Assembly (NCBI RefSeq): GCF_017834145.1 | Contig: NZ_JAFIDA010000001.1 | Location: 2,170,001-2,234,000 of the forward strand | Length of the DNA: 64,000 bases | Direction of reading: 5' to 3' | Source: Leucobacter exalbidus | GTDB taxonomy: Bacteria; Actinomycetota; Actinomycetes; Actinomycetales; Microbacteriaceae | Shown: positions 31,160 through 40,384 of the stretch, piece by piece | Position numbering within the stretch: position 1 is the stretch's first letter | Layout: the number at the start of each line of letters is the position of its first letter | Notes under the pieces: generated by a model | Told to the model about the DNA's origin: nothing | The model's input: the letters and a program-made list of their open reading frames with translations, nothing else | The model's database searches: none | Translations under genes and position numbers: made by a program

Positions 31160-31954
31160 GTGAATAAACCTGTAACGAGTCGGTCGGCGGAGCCTGCGTC
31201 GGCCGACTTCGTGCAGTCCCTCGCGCGCGGCCTCGCCGTCATTAAAGCGTTCGACAGCGACCACCCCGAGCTTAGCCTCAGCGAGGTGGCCCGTCGCAGT
31301 GAGATGCCTGCCGCCGCCGCGCGCCGCTTCCTGCGCACCCTCGAAACTCTCGGCTATGTCTACGCGACGGGTCGCAGCTTCATGCTGGCCCCCCGCGTGC
31401 TCGAACTCGGATTCAGTTACCTTTCGGCGCTCAGCCTGCCCGAGGTGATGCAGCCGCACCTCGAACGGCTGTCGGCCGAGGTAGGGGAGTCGGTCTCTGC
31501 AGCCGTGCTCTCGGGCAGCGACATCGTCTACGTTGCCCGCGTGCCCGCGCGGCGCATCATGAGCGTGCGCATCAGCATCGGCACGCGATTTCCTGCGTAC
31601 GCGACCAGCATGGGGCGTGTGCTGCTCGCTTTTGCGTCGGACCAAGACACACTCGATGCCCTCGTCGCCGAGCCCCCGCGACAGCTCACCGACCGCACCC
31701 TCACTCGCACCGACGAGTTGCTCGCCGAGTTCGCGCAGGTGCGCGACCGGGGCTGGGCACTCAATGATGGTGAACTCGAAGAGGGCCTCAGATCTATCGC
31801 CGTGCCTATTCGGGGGCGTGACGGGCGGGTGGTTGCCGCGGTAAACATTTCGACGAGCGCGACGCGCGACTCGGTCGAACACCTCATGGAGCACCACCTT
31901 CCGCTCGCGCTCGCCGCCGCCGCCGACATTGAGGTTGATCTGCGCCTGCTGTAG
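31160..31954 (+). CDS. IclR family regulator of the pca genes
   Basis: This 264-residue IclR regulator has an N-terminal winged helix-turn-helix (residues 15-80: VQSLARGLAVIKAFDSDHPE, EVARRSEMPAAAARRFLRTL) and a C-terminal effector domain with GESVSAAVLSGSDIVYVARV and YATSMGRVLLAF. This is the PcaR/PobR subgroup pattern. It starts 10 bp after pcaF in the same direction, so it probably regulates its own operon, perhaps through the inverted repeat at 28452. The inducer is likely beta-ketoadipate or an aromatic acid, by family. Confidence 0.87.
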   Translation: MNKPVTSRSAEPASADFVQSLARGLAVIKAFDSDHPELSLSEVARRSEMPAAAARRFLRTLETLGYVYATGRSFMLAPRVLELGFSYLSALSLPEVMQPHLERLSAEVGESVSAAVLSGSDIVYVARVPARRIMSVRISIGTRFPAYATSMGRVLLAFASDQDTLDALVAEPPRQLTDRTLTRTDELLAEFAQVRDRGWALNDGELEEGLRSIAVPIRGRDGRVVAAVNISTSATRDSVEHLMEHHLPLALAAAADIEVDLRLL

Positions 31955-32122
31955 TGGTGGTGGCTTGCTCGGCTCGCCCTATTAGGGGGCAAAACCAAGG
32001 GACTGGAGCAAATTCTTGAAATGGGGTGTCCATCTTGTTGCCAATGACGCGCGCAGCGCGCCAGTCAGCGCGCGTTAGCAAGGGCAGCTTGTCAGCGTTT
32101 GTAGCGGGCCTGCTACATACGC

Positions 32123-32465
32123 ATGCCTGATCGTGAAGAGGTATGGGCGAACGCGAAACACAAGACAGGCGGGAGGGAAAAGTTCTTGCGGAAGTACGCC
32201 GCGTTCAAAATTCTTATGTTTGATGAGGGACTCCTGGACCTGTCAGATGAGAGTCTGCGGTCGATGTTGTTCGAGTTGATCGAGCGGTGAGTATGCCGAT
32301 GCGTTTACCGTGTTTTGCGCGCAGCATGCGTAGAAAGACTGGCATCAACGGCTGGGTGGTGGGGTACATGTTGACGCGATCATGTAGCATATTGTGCATT
32401 TCGCGGTGTGGGTAGAGACGGGCAGTATGAATATGCGCAAGTACGCTGCAGCCCGGCTGGCTTAA
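32123..32465 (+). pseudogene. Decayed IS21-family istB ATPase gene
   Basis: An open stretch from ATG 32123 to TGA 32290 reads MPDREEVWANAKHKTGGREK and LRKYAAFKILMFDEGLLDLS, matching the Walker B region of the IstB helper ATPase of IS21-like elements. Related sequence continues after the stop in shifted frames (ADAFTVFCAQHA, KDWHQRLGGGVHVDAIM, VWVETGSMNMRKYAA) and ends at TAA 32463. At least two frame interruptions and loss of the 5' half make it non-functional. No istA is visible. Bases 31955-32122 show no gene. IS copy 2 is inserted just downstream. Confidence 0.72.
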
Positions 32466-32483
32466 CTGACGTGCCGGCGGGTG

Positions 32484-32978
32484 CTAGGGCATGTCTCGTA
32501 AATGTTGTGTCCAGGCGATGACCGCGTGAAGTAACACTGCTGCCCGGTACGTCAACGACAGTTTGTCGTACCGGGTTGCGATGCCTCGCCACTGTTTCAC
32601 GTGGCAGAACCGTCGCTCGATCACGTTACGTCCTCGATAGTTCTCGGCGTCGAGTTTGGGTGGGCGACCGCCCTGACTTCCGCGGCGTTTGCGATGCCCG
32701 ATCTGGTCTCTCGGTTCAGGGATGACCGCCTCAATGCTGCGCTCGCGTAGATGGGCGCGAATTGCGCGAGACGAGTATGCCTTGTCGCCGCGGACCGCGT
32801 CCGGGCGAGTGCGCGGCCTGCCAGGCCCGGTTCGTTCCACACGCAGAATCTCAAGCAGCGGCAATAACATCGGCGAATCGCCGTCTTGCCCGGCCGTGCA
32901 GACAGTCACCAGCGGCAACCCGTTGCCGTCTACGAGCTGATGAATTTTAGTCGAGAGGCCGCCGCGAGAACGACCCAC
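32484..32978 (-). CDS. IS5 family transposase, C-terminal frame (OrfB), copy 2
   Basis: The translation is identical to the OrfB frame of copy 1: the DDE core with DKAYSS and the NVIERRFCHVKQWRG segment. As there, the TAG stop is provided by the flanking CTAG, and the natural product is expected to be an OrfA-OrfB fusion produced by a frameshift at the A6G3 run. Confidence 0.85.
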   Translation of the reverse strand: MGRSRGGLSTKIHQLVDGNGLPLVTVCTAGQDGDSPMLLPLLEILRVERTGPGRPRTRPDAVRGDKAYSSRAIRAHLRERSIEAVIPEPRDQIGHRKRRGSQGGRPPKLDAENYRGRNVIERRFCHVKQWRGIATRYDKLSLTYRAAVLLHAVIAWTQHLRDMP

Positions 32979-33427
32979 CGCATGATCAAGCGGCTCGGTC
33001 AGCAGATTCTTGTAATTCGATGTATCCCTTTTTTAGGCGCGTCACGTTCGTTGCGTGCTGATGCGCGCGAGCGATCGTGGAGTCCACCGAAATCGACCAA
33101 TCAACCATTCCGGCAGCATCTGCCTCCGCCATCAATTGGCCAAGGAGGGCATCCCAGGTGCCGTCTGCGGCCATGCGGCGATGCCACCGCCACACTGTCT
33201 GCCAAGGTCCGAACGCGGCAGGAAGATCACGCCAAGCAATGCCGCACCGGTAGCGATAAATGATGCCCTCGACCATGGTGCGGGCATCGGCATAGGGGCG
33301 CCCTTGTCGACCAGTCGGGCCAGGAAGCGATCCCGAAATCAGGTTCCACTGGTCATCGTTGAGGAGCTGGAATCTTGACACGCATCAACGATCCCAGACT
33401 CCACCCCAAATCTTTACGAGACACGCC
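32488..33427 (-). mobile_element. IS5 family (IS427-type) insertion sequence, copy 2
   Basis: This element has the same 940-bp length, terminal repeats, flanking CTAG and orientation as 10618-11557; internal landmarks lie at a constant offset of 21,870 bp and the translations are identical. It is inserted next to the decayed istB and 16 bp from the end of the ABC exporter gene, which it does not interrupt. High identity implies recent transposition. Confidence 0.93.
32986..33381 (-). CDS. IS5 family transposase, N-terminal frame (OrfA), copy 2
   Basis: The translation is identical to the OrfA frame of copy 1, starting MSRFQLLNDDQWNLISGSLP and carrying the first catalytic Asp in SVDSTIARAHQH. 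Preservation of exactly the same two-frame layout in both copies supports programmed frameshifting over chance mutation. Confidence 0.85.
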   Translation of the reverse strand: MSRFQLLNDDQWNLISGSLPGPTGRQGRPYADARTMVEGIIYRYRCGIAWRDLPAAFGPWQTVWRWHRRMAADGTWDALLGQLMAEADAAGMVDWSISVDSTIARAHQHATNVTRLKKGYIELQESADRAA

Positions 33428-33443
33428 CTAGGCGCCTTGGGGT

Positions 33444-35462
33444 CTAGTCGGCGCTGTCCTCGGCGACGAGCAGCTGGTGCTGCGCGAGTTCGCGGTACAG
33501 CGGCGTGCTCTCGACGAGCTCGGCGTGGGTGCCCTCGCCGACCACGCGGCCGCCGTCGAGCACAATGATCTTGTCGCTGTCGACGACGGTCGAGAGACGG
33601 TGGGCGATCACGACGAGGGTGCGGCCCGTGGCCACCGAATCGAGAGCCTCGCGCATGAGGCGTTCGTTCACGCCGTCGAGGCTCGCCGTCGACTCATCAA
33701 GCAGCAAGAACGGGGGAGCGGTGAGCAGGGCGCGCGCGATCGCGAGGCGCTGTTTCTCGCCGCCCGATAGCATCACGCCGTTCTCGCCCACCTGCATGTC
33801 GAGCGCGCTCGCCAGCCAGCCAGCGGGCCGCGCATCTGAGCGCGGCTGCGTGTCGGTGGATGATCCGGATCGATCAAGCAGCGAGCCCAGGTTCACCGCG
33901 CGCAGCACGCGCTCGCACGCGGCATCGCTCGCGTCGGGGGCGGCGAGGATGAGGTTGTCGCGCAGCGAGCCCGCGAGCACCGCAGCGTCTTGTTCGACGT
34001 ACCCGAACTGGGCGCGCAGTTCGCGGCGGTCGAGGGCGCGCAGGTCGTTGCCGTAGAGCGCGACCTGGCCAGAGTCGGGGTCGTAGAACCGCTCGATCAG
34101 CGCGAGCATGGTCGATTTGCCGGCACCCGAGGGGCCGACGAGGGCGACGCGTGAGCCGCGCGGCACCGAGAAGCTCACCCCGTGCAGCACGGGGGTTTCG
34201 ACGAGCTCGGCCGGGGCCGCCTCGGCGTCGCGTCGGGCCCCACGGCTGCCGCCGCGCACGAGATCGCGGGCGTCAGTGCGGGCGGGGGCCGCTGAGCGGT
34301 AGGTGAAGTGCACATCGGTGAATTCGAGCGCCGGGGCGAGGCCCGCGTCGTGCAGCGGCTCAATGCGGCCGGTGGGCGAGAGCGCGGCATCGTGCTCAGT
34401 CTCGGTGGGCAGCGAGGTGATCTCTTGGATACGGCCGAGCGCACCCAGCGCCTGGCTCACCGCCGAGATCGCGCCGAATGCCTGGCCGAGCGGCATCACC
34501 ATTAAGAACAGGAAGATGATGAACGTGACGAGCTGCGAGATCGCGATTGAGCCGGTGGCGACGCGGTAACCGCCCAGGCCAATGACGACGAGAAATGACA
34601 GCTGCATCGCGAGGAACGAGACGGGCACGATGAACGCCGAGATGCGGGCGACGCGCACGCCAAACACGTAGGCCTCTTCGGCGTCCTTCTCGGTGGCGCG
34701 CTGCTCGCGTTCGGTGGCTCCGGCGGCACGAATCGTGCGAATCGACGAGAGCGAGCGGTCGACCTGGGCGGCGAGATCGCCGACCTTCTCTTGCGAGCGG
34801 GCCACAGCCGGGCGAATGCGGCCCGACACGACGACGACCACGACGAGTGCCGACACGATCACCGCAAACGTGACGAGAAACAGCGGGGCATCGATGACGA
34901 GCATGCCCACGAGAGCACCCACGAACACGAGCATGCCGCTGATGGCCTCAACAAAACCCTGCGTCAGCACCGCGCGCAACAGCGTCGTATCGCTGCCAAC
35001 GCGCGACACAAGGTCGCCCGTGCGGCGGCGATCGAACTCAGAGATCGGCAGCTGCAGCATGCGCCCGATGAGGCGCTTGCGACTGGCGAGCACCACACCC
35101 TCGCCCATGCGCTGCAATACGTAGTGCTGCAAGCCGCCGAGTACCGCGCCGATGACCACGATGATGCACAGCGCACCGAGCAGCCAACCGAGCGGCTGTG
35201 ACTCTTCAACGCGGGTGATCAGCTGGCCGAGCAGCAGCGGCTGCGCGAGCGACATTACGGCACCGACGAGCCCAAAGACCACGGCGAGCGTGAGCAATTT
35301 GCGCTGCTCGAACAAGTACGGCAGCAGCTGCTTCAGCGAGGCGCGCGGGCCGCGATGCTGCGGCTGCGGGCGCTTGCCTCGCCTGCGCGATGCGCCTTCT
35401 GAGGCGGCAACGCCAGCCGTCTGCTTCGCGGTATCTGGTGCGTTTTCTGGGTGCCCGGTCAC
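33444..35462 (-). CDS. ABC exporter, fused membrane and ATPase domains
   Basis: This 672-residue half-transporter has a membrane domain of six helices (about 60-350) followed by an ABC ATPase. ATPase motifs are Walker A GPSGAGKST, signature LSGGEKQR, Walker B FLLLDESTASLDG and the switch His in VIAHRLSTV. Such proteins act as homo- or heterodimers exporting lipids, drugs or peptides; the substrate is not predictable. An Arg/Asp-rich insert lies just before the ATPase core at about 400-430. It is monocistronic. IS copy 2 ends 16 bp beyond its stop. The 135 bp between its start and ribH hold no gene. Confidence 0.9.
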   Translation of the reverse strand: MTGHPENAPDTAKQTAGVAASEGASRRRGKRPQPQHRGPRASLKQLLPYLFEQRKLLTLAVVFGLVGAVMSLAQPLLLGQLITRVEESQPLGWLLGALCIIVVIGAVLGGLQHYVLQRMGEGVVLASRKRLIGRMLQLPISEFDRRRTGDLVSRVGSDTTLLRAVLTQGFVEAISGMLVFVGALVGMLVIDAPLFLVTFAVIVSALVVVVVVSGRIRPAVARSQEKVGDLAAQVDRSLSSIRTIRAAGATEREQRATEKDAEEAYVFGVRVARISAFIVPVSFLAMQLSFLVVIGLGGYRVATGSIAISQLVTFIIFLFLMVMPLGQAFGAISAVSQALGALGRIQEITSLPTETEHDAALSPTGRIEPLHDAGLAPALEFTDVHFTYRSAAPARTDARDLVRGGSRGARRDAEAAPAELVETPVLHGVSFSVPRGSRVALVGPSGAGKSTMLALIERFYDPDSGQVALYGNDLRALDRRELRAQFGYVEQDAAVLAGSLRDNLILAAPDASDAACERVLRAVNLGSLLDRSGSSTDTQPRSDARPAGWLASALDMQVGENGVMLSGGEKQRLAIARALLTAPPFLLLDESTASLDGVNERLMREALDSVATGRTLVVIAHRLSTVVDSDKIIVLDGGRVVGEGTHAELVESTPLYRELAQHQLLVAEDSAD

Positions 35463-35597
35463 GGCCCCACTCTAGGCCGACACCCCTGACAGTTCGCCCG
35501 AAGTGGCTGCGGGGCGGCTGCTGGGCGGCAGAGCCGCGAGCGCCGAATCGGGGTGCGCGGGCGCACGGCCCGATCCGGCATCGCGGTGTCTGTTGAA

Positions 35598-36086
35598 TTA
35601 GCCCCGGATCGCGCGCATGGTCGCGAGCAGGTGCAGCGCGGCCTCTGCGGCCTCGCGGCCCTTTGATTCGGGGGCGCCGGGGCGGCCCGAACGGTCGAGC
35701 GCCTGCTGCTCGGTGTCGACGGTGAGCACGCCGAAACCGACCGGGCGGCCGGTGTCGAGCTGCACGCGCGTGAGGCCGTCGGTGACCGCGTTGCAGACGT
35801 AATCGAAGTGGGGCGTGCCGCCGCGCACGATCACGCCGAGGCACACGGCCGCGTCGAAGCGGGGTTCATCTCCCGGGGCCGCTGAGAGCGCGGCCTGCGC
35901 GGCGAGGGGCATCTCGAAGGCCCCCGCCACGCGAAACAGTTCGGCCGTGGCGCCCGACGCGGCGACCGCGCGCTGGGCCTCCTCGATCATGGGGGTGAGG
36001 ATTTCGTCGTGCCAGTGGCCCGCGATGATGGCGACCCTGGTGCCGCTCGCATCGACGGACAGGTCTGGAGCTCCGGCTCCGCTCAT
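35598..36086 (-). CDS. ribH: 6,7-dimethyl-8-ribityllumazine synthase
   Basis: This 162-residue lumazine synthase condenses the ribityl pyrimidine intermediate with 3,4-dihydroxy-2-butanone 4-phosphate in riboflavin synthesis. Family motifs are IAGHWHDEI, VAGAFEMPLAAQAAL and LGVIVRGGTPHFDYVCNAV containing the conserved His. It is the last gene of the ribD-ribE-ribBA-ribH operon, 102 bp after ribBA. The gap contains an imperfect repeat of GGTGCCGC units of unknown meaning. Confidence 0.95.
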   Translation of the reverse strand: MSGAGAPDLSVDASGTRVAIIAGHWHDEILTPMIEEAQRAVAASGATAELFRVAGAFEMPLAAQAALSAAPGDEPRFDAAVCLGVIVRGGTPHFDYVCNAVTDGLTRVQLDTGRPVGFGVLTVDTEQQALDRSGRPGAPESKGREAAEAALHLLATMRAIRG

Positions 36087-36188
36087 GGGGTACTCCTTAG
36101 GTGAGGGAAACGTGGTGTGGTGATGGTGCGGTGCCGCTGGCTGGCCGTGGGTGCCGCTGGTGCGGTGCCGCAGTGTGCCGTGCCGCAG

Positions 36189-37490
36189 TTACGGCAGTGT
36201 GATGTCGGTGGGCAGCTCGTGCCGCATGCGGTCGCGCTTGGCCGACATGTAGCCGATGTTGACCTCATTGACGCCCACAACGAGCGGCACTCGCTCGGCG
36301 ACCTCGATGCCGTGCGCGCGCAGCTGCTCGACCTTGTCAGGGTTATTGGTGAGCAGGCGAATGTCGGAAACACCCAGGTCAGCGAGGATATCTGCGGCCG
36401 CGGTGTAGTCGCGGGCGTCGCCGGGCAGGCCGAGCTGCAGGTTGGCATCGAGGGTGTCGACGCCCTGCTCCTGCAGCTGGTAGGCGCGCAGTTTGTTCGC
36501 GAGACCGATGCCGCGGCCCTCGTGGCCGCGCAGGTAGACGAGCACGCCGCCCTTTTCGTGGATCAGCTTCATCGAGGCCTGCAGCTGCGGGCCGCACTCG
36601 CACTTCAGCGAGCCAAATGCCTCGCCAGTGATGCACTCGGAGTGCACGCGCACGAGTGATCCGGCCCCGGGTGCCGAGCCATCGGGAGCGTTCGCAACGA
36701 GGGCAAGGTGATCGACGCCCGCGCGACGGTCGCGGTAGGCGCTCGTCTGAAATTCGCCGTGCTCGGTGGGGAGCAGGGTGCGGGCGCGCATGCTGATGCG
36801 GCGCTGGCTGGACGTGGCGGCGGTGCCGTGCTGGCTGGCCTGGCCGCTCTGGCCGTTCTCGTCGGCGATCGGGTCGACCTCGTTGAGGTGCTCGATGAGC
36901 TGCTCAATGGTGATCACGGGGATGCCCTCGGCGGCCCCGAGCTCGATGAGGCCGGGGAGGCGCATCATCTCGCCGTCTTCGGCCACGATCTCGCCGATCA
37001 CGGCGACGGGTGAGAGACCCGCAAGCTTCATGAGCTCGACGCCGGCCTCGGTGTGGCCCGCGCGGGCGCGCACGCCGCCCGGCACCGCGCGCAGCGGCAG
37101 AATGTGGCCGGGGCGATTCACGTCGGTCGGCACACCTTCGGGGTTCGCGAGGGCGCGCAGCGTCGTGGCGCGATCGCTCGCGCTGATGCCGGTGGTGACC
37201 CCCTGGGCCGCATCGACCGTCACCGTGTAGGCGGTGCCGCGGGCGTCTTCGTTGCGCTCGACCATCATAGGCAGGTCGAGTTGGTTGGCGACCTCATCGG
37301 TCATCGGCGCGCACAGTAGCCCTGACGACCAGCGCACCGCCCAGCCGATCCACTCGGGGGTGGCGAGCTGGGCCGACAGGATGACATCGCCCTCGTTCTC
37401 GCGATCTTCATCGTCGGCGACAATGACGGGGCGGCCGGCCTTGATGGCGGCGACGGCCTCGGCAATGGAAGAAATGCCTGAAACGGTCAT
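36189..37490 (-). CDS. ribBA: Bifunctional DHBP synthase / GTP cyclohydrolase II
   Basis: This 433-residue fusion supplies both riboflavin precursors. The N-terminal RibB domain (1 to about 205) has VIVADDEDRENEGDVILSA and GHTEAGVELMKLAG, and makes the four-carbon phosphate from ribulose 5-phosphate. The C-terminal RibA domain has HSECITGEAFGSLKCECGPQ with the zinc cysteines and YLRGHEGRGIGL, and opens GTP. A short Gln/Ser/Ala linker at about 212-235 joins them. It overlaps ribE by 4 bp. Confidence 0.95.
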   Translation of the reverse strand: MTVSGISSIAEAVAAIKAGRPVIVADDEDRENEGDVILSAQLATPEWIGWAVRWSSGLLCAPMTDEVANQLDLPMMVERNEDARGTAYTVTVDAAQGVTTGISASDRATTLRALANPEGVPTDVNRPGHILPLRAVPGGVRARAGHTEAGVELMKLAGLSPVAVIGEIVAEDGEMMRLPGLIELGAAEGIPVITIEQLIEHLNEVDPIADENGQSGQASQHGTAATSSQRRISMRARTLLPTEHGEFQTSAYRDRRAGVDHLALVANAPDGSAPGAGSLVRVHSECITGEAFGSLKCECGPQLQASMKLIHEKGGVLVYLRGHEGRGIGLANKLRAYQLQEQGVDTLDANLQLGLPGDARDYTAAADILADLGVSDIRLLTNNPDKVEQLRAHGIEVAERVPLVVGVNEVNIGYMSAKRDRMRHELPTDITLP

Positions 37491-38158
37491 GATGCGGGTC
37501 CTTCGGTTGGGATGGTGGAGAGCGGAGAAGAAGAGGGGGTGCCCGGGGTGAACCCCATGCGCAGCATGCGGGCGACGTGGCGGGCGAGAATATCGGTCTC
37601 GACATTGACGAGATCGCCCGCGGTGAGGCGGCCGAGCGTGGTCGCCGTGAGGGTTTCTGGAATCAGTGAGACCTCGAACCAGTGCTCGGGCTGCTCGGGC
37701 GCCGACACGTTCGAGACGGTCAGTGACACCCCCGAGACCGTGATTGAGCCCTTATCGACGAGCAGCGCAGCGATGTCGTGTGCCACGGCGAAGCGCAGCA
37801 CCCGCCACGCTTCGTGCTCGGTCACCGACACCAGGCGTGCGGTGCCATCGACGTGGCCCTGCACGATGTGTCCGCCGAGCCTGGTGTCCATGCGCACCGC
37901 ACGCTCGAGGTTCACGCCCGACCCGGCAGCGAGCCCGCCGATCGTTGACATGTTGAGCGTTTGGGCCATCACATCTGCGGTGAACTGGCCGGGAGTGCTG
38001 CGGTCAATAACGGTGAGGCACACCCCCGATACGCAGATCGAGGCGCCATGATCGGCGTCGCTTGTGACGAGCGGGCCCGCGATGGTGAGCCTGAGTGAGT
38101 CATCGATAGGGGTAACCGCAACGATCTCCCCGATCTCCTCAATGAGTCCGGTAAACAT
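37487..38158 (-). CDS. ribE: Riboflavin synthase alpha chain
   Basis: This 223-residue enzyme dismutates two lumazine molecules into riboflavin. It has two homologous lumazine-binding barrels: MFTGLIEEIGEIVAV to about residue 95 and GGHIVQGHVDGTARLVSV onwards, each with the GVSLTV/GVCLTV motif. The start is the ATG at 38158 (MFTGLIEE), conserved in the family and preceded by AAGGGA; the longer frame upstream runs through ribD in another frame. Its ATG overlaps the ribD TAA by one base (TAATG), so translation is coupled. Confidence 0.95.
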   Translation of the reverse strand: MFTGLIEEIGEIVAVTPIDDSLRLTIAGPLVTSDADHGASICVSGVCLTVIDRSTPGQFTADVMAQTLNMSTIGGLAAGSGVNLERAVRMDTRLGGHIVQGHVDGTARLVSVTEHEAWRVLRFAVAHDIAALLVDKGSITVSGVSLTVSNVSAPEQPEHWFEVSLIPETLTATTLGRLTAGDLVNVETDILARHVARMLRMGFTPGTPSSSPLSTIPTEGPAS

Positions 38159-39390
38159 TACATTCCCTTCGGAGTATGTGTGGGTAAAAGCGCGGGGGCG
38201 GCCGCAGGGTCTGCGGAAAGCGCGGGCGCAAGGTTTGGGGTGGGCGCGTGGGTCTGCCCGGGGCGGTAATCGAACTCTGCCGCGATGAGCCAGTCTGTGC
38301 CGAGCTGGGTCACGGTTGCATACCTGAGGGGCAATATGTCGGCGATGCTGCTGATCTCGAGATCTCCCAGCGCACACCGCGGGCCCCCGAGCAGCGACGG
38401 GGCGACATAGACGAGCGCCTCATCGGCCAGGCCCGCCGCGATCACCGCACTGATGATGGCGGGGCCGCCCTCGATGAACACGCTCGTTATGCCCTGGGCG
38501 GCGAGTGCGGCAAAGTCGGCGGCGAAATCCTCGCCCGTGAACTGCAACGGGGCGGTACGGCCGTGGGCGGCAAGCGCCGGGTGCTCATGAATGCGGGCGT
38601 CCGCGGGAATGGGACGCCGGCCGAGCACCACAGGAATTGGCTGCTCGGCCGCGGGCACCAACAGGCTGCCGTCGCTGGCGCGTGCGGTGAGGCTGGGATC
38701 GTCGGCGAGCAGTGTGCCCGTGCCAACCAGAATGGCATCGGCGGCGGCGCGCCTGCGGTGCACATCGGCGCGGGCTTCGGGGCCCGTGATCCACTGGCTC
38801 GAACCGTCGGCCGCGGCGGCGCGCCCGTCAAGGGTCTGCGCCCACTTCACGATGACGCGGGGGCGCTGCAGGCCGGTCGGCTGTTCGGGCTGTTCGGTCT
38901 GCGAGGCCTGCGCGGCTAACCAATCGCGCAGCAGCTCGCGCGCCTCGGCCGCGAGCACACCACTCTCAACTGCCACGCCAGCCGCGCGCAAGGTCTCGGC
39001 GCCGCCGGCAGAAGCCCCGCCAGAGGAGGCCCCGCCGGGGTCGGGCATCGCGTACACAACGGCCCCAATGCCGGCCTCGCGCAGTGCCACCGCGCACGGA
39101 CCGGTGCGGCCCGTGTGGTTGCACGGCTCGAGCGTCACTACGGCGGTGAGCTCACCGGCGCGCGCACGCCACGACTCGGGCAGCCGGGCAAGGGCGGCGG
39201 CTTCGGCGTGGGGGGATCCGGATCCCAAATGCCAGCCCTCGGCCACGATCGCGCCTGAGCCATCGAGCAGCACGCAACCCACCTGGGGGTTTGCGTCGGG
39301 GGCGGGGCCGCGGCGCGCGATACGCAGCGCACGGTGCATCGCGTCTTCGATGAGTGCTGTATCAAGCATGGCGGCCGCCGTTTCCTGCAT
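38158..39390 (-). CDS. ribD: Bifunctional deaminase-reductase RibD
   Basis: This 410-residue first gene of the riboflavin operon has an N-terminal deaminase domain with the zinc ligands in SPHAEAAAL and EPCNHTGRTGPC. The C-terminal reductase domain (about 165-385) has RVIVKWAQTLDGRAAA, SQWITGPEARADVHRRRA and SVFIEGGPAIISAV. The C-terminal tail after about 385 is Ala/Pro-rich and not conserved. The start may be the ATG at 39390 or 39369; both lie shortly after the FMN riboswitch. Confidence 0.93.
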   Translation of the reverse strand: MQETAAAMLDTALIEDAMHRALRIARRGPAPDANPQVGCVLLDGSGAIVAEGWHLGSGSPHAEAAALARLPESWRARAGELTAVVTLEPCNHTGRTGPCAVALREAGIGAVVYAMPDPGGASSGGASAGGAETLRAAGVAVESGVLAAEARELLRDWLAAQASQTEQPEQPTGLQRPRVIVKWAQTLDGRAAAADGSSQWITGPEARADVHRRRAAADAILVGTGTLLADDPSLTARASDGSLLVPAAEQPIPVVLGRRPIPADARIHEHPALAAHGRTAPLQFTGEDFAADFAALAAQGITSVFIEGGPAIISAVIAAGLADEALVYVAPSLLGGPRCALGDLEISSIADILPLRYATVTQLGTDWLIAAEFDYRPGQTHAPTPNLAPALSADPAAAPALLPTHTPKGM

Positions 39391-39429
39391 GCCGGGTACG
39401 CCAGAAGTCGCGTCAATTCGCGACTGCTT

Positions 39430-39566
39430 GCGTTCCTCTCATCCGGACTAGAGCAAAACCTACTTGCCCATCACCGTCGGTACCGGAGTTTCACCGGTTC
39501 AACATCGCGGATGCGACGCTCGCGGACTATCACCGCCGGTTCGGATTCTCACCGACCCCGGAACAC
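39430..39566 (-). promoter_or_regulatory. FMN riboswitch (RFN element)
   Basis: The minus strand reads the conserved RFN blocks in order: GGGGTCGGTGAGAATCCGAA, CCGGCGGTGATAGTCCGCGA, GGTGAAACTCCGGTACCGAC and AGTCCGGATGAGAGGAACGC. It lies in the leader of ribD, about 40 bp before the start codon. FMN binding should switch off the ribD-ribE-ribBA-ribH operon, by transcription or translation; no separate terminator stem is obvious. Confidence 0.95.
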
Positions 39567-39628
39567 ATTTCCTATCGTAGCTCTTCGGCATCCCCGGGCG
39601 ATAGGCCGTTCGGTGCAAGCGAACGGAG

Positions 39629-40384
39629 CTAGCTGATGAAGTCGGCCAGGAGTTTGCCGTTTGCGAGCACGTTGATGATGAGGCCGATGATGAGCGCGTT
39701 GAAGAAAAACGCGAGCGTCGTGTGCCACACGATCGTCCACCGCATGCGCGTGGAGAGCACCTGCACGTCTGACACCGAGAAGTTGGTGGCGTTGGTGAAC
39801 GCGAGATACGCGAAGTCCACCAGCCGCGGATCATCGGTGCCGGGGAAGGCCAGCGGGGGCACCTTGGCGCGGTGATAGAGCGAGAAATAGATGCGCGCGT
39901 ACCCCCAATTGAACATCACCCACGCCAGCATCATGGCCCACACCCCCGCCGCTTCGAACGCGGTGTCGTGCCGGTCGTGCCCCAGATCGGTGATGATGTC
40001 GATGGCGACGACGAGGCCGATGAGGCTGGCCCCAAAGGTGAACACCACCGAGAGTAGCCGCGACAGCGGGTGCCCGATCACGGTGCGCGTGAGCTGCGAA
40101 TCTGCGTGCGGTGATTGGGCCTTCACGCTCAGGGTGATCGCCGTGGCGCCGAGATACACCGTCGCAATAATGCACCAGGTGAGCAGTACGGTCAGGTCGT
40201 CGGGATCGTTGGGGTGATCGGGGCCCCACAGCAGGTCGGCGCCCACCCACACGAGCCATACCTGCATCAGGATGCCTACGATTGCGGTGGTGAGCACGAC
40301 CGCGGAATGCAGCGGGGACTCGGTCTGCGGCGGGCGCTTCGTGAGTGGGGTTGGCGCCGGATCGGCGGGTTGTTCGAAGGCCAT
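39629..40384 (-). CDS. DUF1345 family membrane protein
   Basis: This 251-residue protein has about five transmembrane helices and the DUF1345 C-terminal signature DFAYLAFTNATNFSVSDVQV followed by FFFNALIIGLIINVLA. The family has no known function; the SVSDV segment recalls pore regions of small ion channels but this is speculative. The start overlaps the stop of the upstream DUF2156 gene by one base (TGATG), so the two are translationally coupled. Confidence 0.85.
   Translation of the reverse strand: MAFEQPADPAPTPLTKRPPQTESPLHSAVVLTTAIVGILMQVWLVWVGADLLWGPDHPNDPDDLTVLLTWCIIATVYLGATAITLSVKAQSPHADSQLTRTVIGHPLSRLLSVVFTFGASLIGLVVAIDIITDLGHDRHDTAFEAAGVWAMMLAWVMFNWGYARIYFSLYHRAKVPPLAFPGTDDPRLVDFAYLAFTNATNFSVSDVQVLSTRMRWTIVWHTTLAFFFNALIIGLIINVLANGKLLADFIS

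Noticed and set aside
31955..32122. Possible upstream part of istB or istA
   Set aside because: No reading frame gives recognisable IS21 sequence left of 32123, so the pseudogene is limited to 32123-32465.
36087..36188. GGTGCCGC repeat as a possible riboswitch or attenuator before ribH
   Set aside because: No conserved RNA motif could be recognised; it looks like a simple sequence repeat in an intergenic gap.
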